From Seison nebaliae (taxonomy: Eukaryota > Rotifera > Pararotatoria > Seisonacea > Seisonidae), in the NCBI GenBank assembly GCA_023231475.1, contig JALJEE010001503.1:1-64000 (forward strand): a stretch of DNA of 64,000 nt, in the 5' to 3' direction. Below, one piece after another: positions 58,040 to 64,000 of this stretch; position 1 is the stretch's first letter; each line of letters opens with the position of its first letter. Both the position numbers and the translations under genes were made by a program. Under the pieces are notes generated by a model. That model saw only the letters and a list, made by a program, of their open reading frames with translations, had not been told where the DNA came from and searched no databases.

Positions 58040-59387
58040 TTATATAATCAAGTCATGTAATCGACGTAGCCGATATGTCTTTTCAATATAATTCCTCAAT
58101 TTGCCCGTCATTTGTAGACGACTAACTATACGACGATAAGTTGACAAGTTGCGAACATAATAAAATAATTGTTTGACATTCGACGAAATTGATCGTTCTT
58201 GTTTATTCGTCATGTTATAAGAGAGTGGGAATGGATCAGTTTGTTCCTTCCTCTCATACAGTCGACCACGCGAATCACTGGGAAAGAAAATGGAGACGGA
58301 TATTCCCGCAATAACCATTTCGTTTGAGAACTTCTTTGTCATTTCGTTGCATAAACGGATCTCTTCAGCTTCTTTGAACGCTAATAATTTGTCAGCGAGA
58401 TCATTCGTTCTCGTTTTCGAAAATTTCTCCTTCTTCTTCTTTTTCTCATATTCGGAAATGTCAAGCGTGCTCATCGTTGTTGACACGAAAGTGGGTGTAG
58501 AATGATCTAATTGGAAAATGACGGAAACCAAACGAATTTCCGTTGACGATGAATATAGTCGTGTATCGAATCCGTTCACGATCTTGTTTCGATGATAGGA
58601 CTTCCGTATACAAGGTTGAATATATTGTTCTCCATTCTCTGTTGAATTGCTAGTTGGTTTGAGTGAAAAGACATTATTCTTCAACATTCCTTTCATTCGA
58701 CATAAACTAAATTTTGTATTGTCCGCATTCGAATAGAGTTTAAATAGACAAAGTTCTGAATCGTAAGTGTTCTGAAATTTGAAAAATGTTGGAGAATTTT
58801 TTTTAGAAAGAGCCCAAACTTTTGAGATTATTTTTCCATTATCTTTCATACACAAATATTGTCCGTTCGCTAACGACCTTAACAAATATGTTAAATTGGA
58901 ACAATCGCGTTGTAGAATGAATGAGGCTAAAGAGAAATAGGAAATGGTGAGGAATAATGGAATGGAAACCGTCTTCACTTTGAAATGGATCCGTATCAAC
59001 GATACCATTTGATTTAATGATAAGGAAACTGTTGTCATATAACTGAATACTTAACAGTTTGGTGACGGAGGAATATTGGAGATATTTCCAATATTCATAT
59101 TTGTTCCATTGATACGGATTAGATTCGCCAGCTAAAAATAATGAAGAGAATTTATCCTTATTTTCTGTCATCAAATCATCTTCATTCATCTGCCTCTCCA
59201 ATAGTTGTTTCTGTTTGACTCTTTTCTCATATCGCTTCAATCGATGAATTGCTTCGAATAAAGAGGATTGGGGAAAACCATCGAATTGAAACTGGTGAAT
59301 ATCTGCATCGATATCAAGCGCATTTAGATGTGGTAGTAGAGAAGACAGAATTATAAATAAGATTTGTAATTGAACATTAATAAACAT
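58040..59387 (-). CDS. FGF-like secreted protein
   Basis: Two exons, 58979-59387 and 58040-58926, with a 52-bp intron; 431 residues. The N-terminus is a signal peptide (FINVQLQILFIILSSLLPHL) and is followed by a charged, dibasic-rich region (RLKRYEKRVKQ) that could be processed. A beta-trefoil core at about 108-230 resembles FGFs: KLLSIQLYDNSFLIIKSNG, IVDTDPF, then across the splice LLRSLANGQYLCMKDNGKII, the most characteristic FGF block (normally SGRYLCMNxxGKLY), and FFKFQNTYDSELCLFKLY. A long C-terminal extension of about 200 residues is Lys/Arg-rich and not family-like. FGFs signal through receptor tyrosine kinases in development; the receptor-binding residues cannot be judged here. Confidence 0.65.
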
Positions 59388-60302
59388 TTGATAATTTTCG
59401 ATTTACTTGCACAATTCCGATATTCCACTTTCAAAATGTTATGATTAGTTAAACTCTGTAAATTTTACTTTCAAATTATCGACATGGACATCGGAAAAGA
59501 AGAGAACGAAGAATAGATTAATATATGTCTTTCATAACATGTCAGCACGAGTGTTAATGATGATTGTTTGAAAATTTCATCCATATATCGGAAATGAGAT
59601 TCAGCGGGAACAAATATCAATTTAATATAGTTTCTGATTATTATAATAAATCATATGTGATGGAATTCATTCGAATTCATTCGAATTCATCCGAACACAC
59701 ACGAAACATTCAACACCTATTAAAATGAGGGAGACTAGAAAGTCACTGGAAAGATCATCTTATTTTCAATATCATACTGCTGATGTATATATCTCTCCTC
59801 GCATCAATTTCGATGGTAGAAACATTTAATAATTTTATCACATTCTCCCCCTTCCAATTCAACCATCATACTTCAAACCGACCAGTCCTCTGTGAACACA
59901 ATATGAGTTTCGAAGGATTTATGACTTGGGCGAAGTCATGTATCATTTTAATTGAGTTCTCGTTGAGAACACGCCCGCGCAACTTTCTATATATATATAA
60001 TATATATATTTCATCCAGTTATTGCTAAGTTATTCCTTTCTTTTCCTCTCCTCCATTTTCTTTTGGATCATTTTAAAACTTTAATTTCAACAACTTTCAC
60101 TTTCAATAATAAAATATTTAATTAAAATTTAACTAATTTCATTTTGAAAAAATGATAATGAAATTTGAAAATTGAAAAAGAATTTTATTTTCTCTTCACT
60201 ATTGTTATTTTATTATTAATTAAATGGAAAAATTAATTTAGAAATATTGACTTTAGTTAAAAATCAGATTATTGACTTTTTACATCTATTAAAACATTTC
60301 GT
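59388..60302. other. Intergenic spacer
   Basis: A 0.9-kb spacer containing the FGF-like gene promoter and the SLC17 3' flank. It holds three tandem copies of TTCGAATTCA near 59668-59695 and a (TA)n run near 59986-60010. No gene was recognised. Confidence 0.5.
59664..59700. repeat. Short tandem repeat, 10-bp unit
   Basis: About three copies of a 10-bp unit, ATTCGAATTC, which is itself palindromic at TTCGAA and GAATTC. It lies some 280 bp upstream of the FGF-like start codon. Confidence 0.6.
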
Positions 60303-62329
60303 TTAACGATCGTACAATTGTGTGGTACCTTCTGCCATACTTGGTTCTTCTGGTTTCACAGAACGACCTAACGCTCCAAATTCACCGACTGGTGATGTAT
60401 CTAAAATTAAAAAAAAACGAATTTAAAAAATTTTCCTAAATTTTCCATGTCTATTTTTATTCTTATTCGATTATAACATCAACTGAAAACCCTAGTAAAT
60501 AGTGAGATTAACTTTGTGAAGTGATGGACCTCCGTCTCGCCCAAGGTTGTACTGCACCACTGCCGAATATAACATAGACGATGCAACCGGAAACGTAGAC
60601 AGCCGCTGTCATATAAAAGACGATTCTCCATTGATATTGTGTTCCCTAAAAGATATAAATAAACTACTTTCATTAATTAATAAATGAAAGAACGTCAGTT
60701 GTTATCATTTTACAAAGTAGTGGCGAAAAGATTCCGGCGAATGAGCCTAAACTGTTTCCTATTCCCATAAGTAAACCTGCATATTCAGGTGCTATATCAT
60801 TAAAATTGGGTACGAACCCTCCTCCATAAATACATCCTCTAATATTAAGATTTATTAGGGAAATACGATAAAAGAAGACGCTAACGCAAATGAAACTCCT
60901 AAAGAGAGGAATAATACGGCGAGTGGTCGTTGACGACAATCTAAGTAAGCGAGAACTATTAAACTAACTGCAGGTACAATGTTGCCTAAAATATTATTTC
61001 AAAGTTACAATTAAAATTCTATCTTAACATTAATAAACCTAATACAGTAAAGAATTTTCTTACCGAAGTTGTTGTCATTAGTTTCTTTTTTTGAATAATA
61101 TCCGATACTAAACCGGTCAAGATACAGATTGCCCAAAAAAGTATGTAAGGAATACTGGATAATAATCCATTCTAATATTTGAATTATTAAAAATATTAAT
61201 TATAAAAAAATATTTATATTTCTCATGTAATTTTTTAAACTTTTTTAATATCATATTTCAGTACGTCTTTCATAAACGATGGAACACTGGTGAGCATGAG
61301 GAATACTCCAAATAAGGAGGTGAATGCCGAAAAATTAGCTGCCCAAATTGGCTTAGATGTAAAAATCAACTTCCAAGGAACTTGCTAAAAACTATAATTC
61401 CTTTAAGAGAATGTTGATAATAACCGAAAATACCATCCGACTCACCGGAGGTATGTGGGAATTCATATAATTGAGTTCCTCCTGCTTCATGAAACGATTA
61501 GTTTGTGGTGTGTCCGATACGAACCACATCCACATTACAAACCAAATACACGTAATAAGACCTAAAATGTTCATTGGAGGTTAATGAGAATGAAAAAGAA
61601 CCAGTGAAAAAGAATATATGAGGCCAGCCACCGTAGAATCCCCAATCGCAAAACGCTCCACCAGTAGTCAATGTGACAACATTGCCGATTTGAGAACCAG
61701 CATTTGAAATAGATGTTAAAATTCCAAGCTCCAGTGGAGGTGCCCATCGGGCCATCAGAGAAGAGGTTGCTGGAAATACGGCTCCTTGACAGATACCGAT
61801 GATAATTCTCGTCATAAACAAAGCACTCCAATGCAATTTAGCTGCCCATGGTGAAATAATGGTAAGTAAACCGGCCACGAGCATCGAATAACCCCAAACT
61901 CGTTTTCCACCTAATCGATCGCTTAAAATTCCCCCAGCAACTTGGGATAAAGTGTAGCCCCAAAAGAAGGATGACAATAAAAGTCCTTGAACGCTACTCG
62001 ACCAAACAAATTCCCCATCTTTCATCTAAACACATCCGATGGTGGAGGATATGATTAGATTATGATATATTTATCAGTTTTTTAGAGAAGGAATTCTTTT
62101 AAACTTCAGTTGGTTCCTGTGTGTCATTGTTACCGCTACAATACTGCATTTCTTCAGCTGCGGCCGCATATTTAGTAGAAGCATTTCCCTTATCTTTCGA
62201 AACTGCCGTGTGATTTAACATGCAAACAATTCCAACACTTAAATTGATTCTGGTCGAATAAACAGCAAGATATCCAAGTGAGGCAACCAAAGCAAAATAT
62301 AAACGAACTGATCCTAAAAGTTTACTCAT
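60303..62329 (-). CDS. SLC17-family anion/phosphate transporter (sialin-like)
   Basis: Nine exons, 5' to 3': 62105-62329, 61602-62025, 61446-61561, 61241-61384, 61039-61171, 60886-60985, 60694-60838, 60513-60645 and 60303-60400; 505 residues in consistent phase. This is a twelve-TM major-facilitator carrier of the SLC17 family (sialin, VGLUT, Na/phosphate). Motifs are TRINLSVGIVCMLNH in TM1, FVWSSSVQGLLLSSFFWGYTL, GGILSDRLGGKRVWG (motif A), TRIIIGICQGAVFPA, NGLLSSIPYIL, DIAPEYAGLLMGIGNS, and the cytoplasmic end WRIVFYMTAAVYV. The large luminal loop between TM1 and TM2 contains N-glycosylation sites (NHTA, NAST and NDT). The substrate cannot be fixed: sialic acid, glutamate or phosphate are all possible. 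It lies 205 bp downstream of importin-5 on the same strand. Confidence 0.93.
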
Positions 62330-62534
62330 GATTTATTCGTGTTTGCACGCGCAAAAAATAAAAAGTCTTTAATAAAAATTTCCGAATAATTTTATAAAGA
62401 AATTCAATATAAACATTTCTTCACAATCAAAATATTCATTGAATTCAGAAGATGTTTCTCATAAATTATGAAAATTATGAAAATTTACTTAAACATCTTT
62501 CACTCTTTCTCGCTCTCTCTTCTCCCATTTTCTT
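62330..62534. other. Short tandem-gene spacer
   Basis: A 205-bp spacer between importin-5 and the SLC17 gene, both on the minus strand. It contains a CTCTCT-rich run on the plus strand. An operon-like link is possible but unproven. Confidence 0.4.
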
Positions 62535-64000
62535 TCACTTCTCTTTCACCAGCGATTGCATTGTCTCGTAAAGTGAATTGTCTAATACTTCGATATATGG
62601 AAGAATGTTCTCCATTTGACTGATTGCCGTGACGATAGCGATCATACGTTTTCCTGTTTCTGACGCTCGATCAATTCCGTCATGATTGAAACATTGGAGA
62701 ATGACTTTGAAGACGGTTGGCAAATTACCAAGATTCTCTCCAACAATTTGTTCATTTCTGCTCTCGGTCAAATCGCAAAGATAACCGAAAATATGTTCAC
62801 TTTCCTCTCGATCTTCCCATGTCGGTAACCAGCTGAACCATGTTGGGAGAATTTGCTAATATGAAGAGTAATAATAAAAATTTTCAAAAATTTCAAATTT
62901 TCAAAAAAATAGTAAAAGAAATAATGAAAGAAATAGAAATGAATGATTGAATTGTAACTTTTAACGTATCGTCTTGTGGGAGATTTCTGATGATTTTCGT
63001 TGCTGCTGAAATACAATTTTCTGTCGCTGAATTATTATCATTTACTCTGGAATTTGGTTTATTAATTTCCTGAACTAAGACATCGATGGCCATTTTGCAG
63101 ATCTGTTGAGTGTGGTCCCAATATTTGCTGGCTAGAATGCCAATTCCATAACTTGCTGCTTGTCGTACGCCTGGTTCCGTATCTTTAATTTGTGCAATTA
63201 ATAAAGGAATCACATTATTTCCATACGCTTCCAATGCTTCAGTTCCCCCGAATTCGAACACATCATCCCAAGCACAAATTCCCCATTGTCTGTCTGTTGA
63301 ACTGGATTCATTCAAAATTAATTGTTTAAATTCTTTTTGAACGAATTTATCAAAATGTGGTAGAATGTTGGCACCATACATTTTCATGATGATATGGAAA
63401 CAATCGGACATATTTGAAAGAACAGGTTGTTCTTCCGTTTCTGGAAATTCGATTTCATCACTATCATCATCGATATCATCTTTTTTCTTCTTCAATTTTT
63501 CTTCTTGATCTTTTTCTCTTTCTTGAAGTTTCGTCGACATCACTTTAAATATTTCACTAATTTGATCCTCATCAATGAATTCATATCCTACTAATTCTAA
63601 ACATTCGCCTAATTTGGTGAACATGTCACCGATATACTCTCGTTCCGGTTCATAATTTAATGCACTAATCAATTCCGTATGGACATTATTCCAAAGAGTT
63701 TTGAAAAATGTTTGACCTTTCGCCTTTCCACATTTTAATAAATATGGCATCGCTTCAACGGCATTCGCTCGAACATTATCATGAAAATAAAACCGTAATA
63801 ATGGTATCATCAATTCAGCTACATCAGAGATATATGGTGCAAATGCATCGCCCAAATCCTTCATATAACAAATCAACATACTACAAGCATTATTCTTTTC
63901 TTCTAAACCGGTGGTTCTAATGGCGAAAGTCTGTTGATTTTTTATTGTTATTATCTGTAATTCATCTTCATCAACTTCATCAATATCGTCACTAGACAAT
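62535..64000 (-). CDS. IPO5: Importin-5 / RanBP5, C-terminal part
   Basis: Two exons are visible, 62959 to beyond 64000 and 62535-62855, with a 103-bp intron. The 5' part lies outside the window, so this is partial, about 454 residues. Importin-5 is a HEAT-repeat karyopherin that carries ribosomal proteins and histones into the nucleus under Ran control. Matches include the acidic entry VDEDE, TTGLEEKNNACSMLICYMKDL, LMIPLLRFYFHDNVRA, STDRQWGICAWDDV, VRQAASYGIGILA, SATENCISAATKII and, after the splice, TWFSWLPTWEDREE. The C-terminus ends in LVKEK followed by TGA. Confidence 0.94.

Noticed and set aside
1-64000. tRNA, rRNA, CRISPR or bacterial operon features
   Set aside because: I found no tRNA B-box with matching cloverleaf, no rRNA-like conserved block and no regularly spaced repeats; gene structure is plainly eukaryotic.

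Overview
This window is a piece of the nuclear genome of a small, compact, AT-rich animal. The protein-coding genes are interrupted by very short introns (most 40-75 bp, one of 32 bp). They include clear animal orthologues: Miro, API5, an FMR1/FXR protein, NOP56, proteasome subunit PSMD8/Rpn12, MMAA, SPT4, CCDC40, tryptophan hydroxylase, GPN1, an SLC17 transporter and importin-5. CCDC40 implies motile cilia, and a serotonin-type aromatic hydroxylase, an FGF-like ligand and an FMR1 protein point to a bilaterian. Loss of motile cilia makes nematodes and mites unlikely. A reduced ciliated lophotrochozoan such as an orthonectid would fit the short introns and tight spacing, but that is inference. 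The standard genetic code is used (TAA, TAG and TGA all act as stops).

Layout, left to right. 1-3714: gene-poor, with a 201-bp terminal-inverted-repeat element. 3715-5298 (+): an Argonaute-like protein with N, L1 and PAZ regions, no recognisable MID and only a degenerate PIWI remnant. 5570-8700 (-): Miro. 9928-11463 (+): API5. 12546-15067 (-): FMR1/FXR. 16066-17289 (+): NOP56. 17290-21004: a long gap with weak exon-like pieces. 21005-22024 (+): a five-finger C2H2 factor. 22817-24084 (+) PSMD8 and 24291-25629 (+) MMAA form a close tandem pair, with SPT4 (25632-26019, -) meeting MMAA tail to tail. 28971-33170 (+): a CABIT-domain giant ORF. 33380-36804 (-) CCDC40 is divergent from 37046-38923 (+), an acidic Lys/Glu-rich protein. 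39151-41160 (+): a DUF1647 type II membrane protein. 41504-42806 (+): tryptophan hydroxylase. 43119-44891 (+): a DOMON plus cytochrome b561 reductase. 48154-50458 (+): a four-TM protein with a large mucin-like loop. 50463-51986 (-): GPN1. 52490-53035 (+): an unknown basic protein. 53207-54560 (-): a PDZ plus DH-like protein. 58040-59387 (-): an FGF-like secreted protein. 60303-62329 (-): SLC17. 62535 to the window end (-): importin-5, cut by the edge.

I reconstructed 66 introns by hand by requiring reading-frame continuity and family alignment. About 60 of them begin GTT rather than GTA/GTG, an unusual 5' splice-site preference. Several genes have a 3' splice-site-like sequence directly before the start codon with no obvious upstream exon, so trans-splicing or 5'-UTR introns are possible. 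Two convergent gene pairs have stop codons only 2 and 4 bp apart. The strongest candidate for something new is the PIWI-degenerate Argonaute. All family calls come from recalled family sequence patterns, not from database searches.
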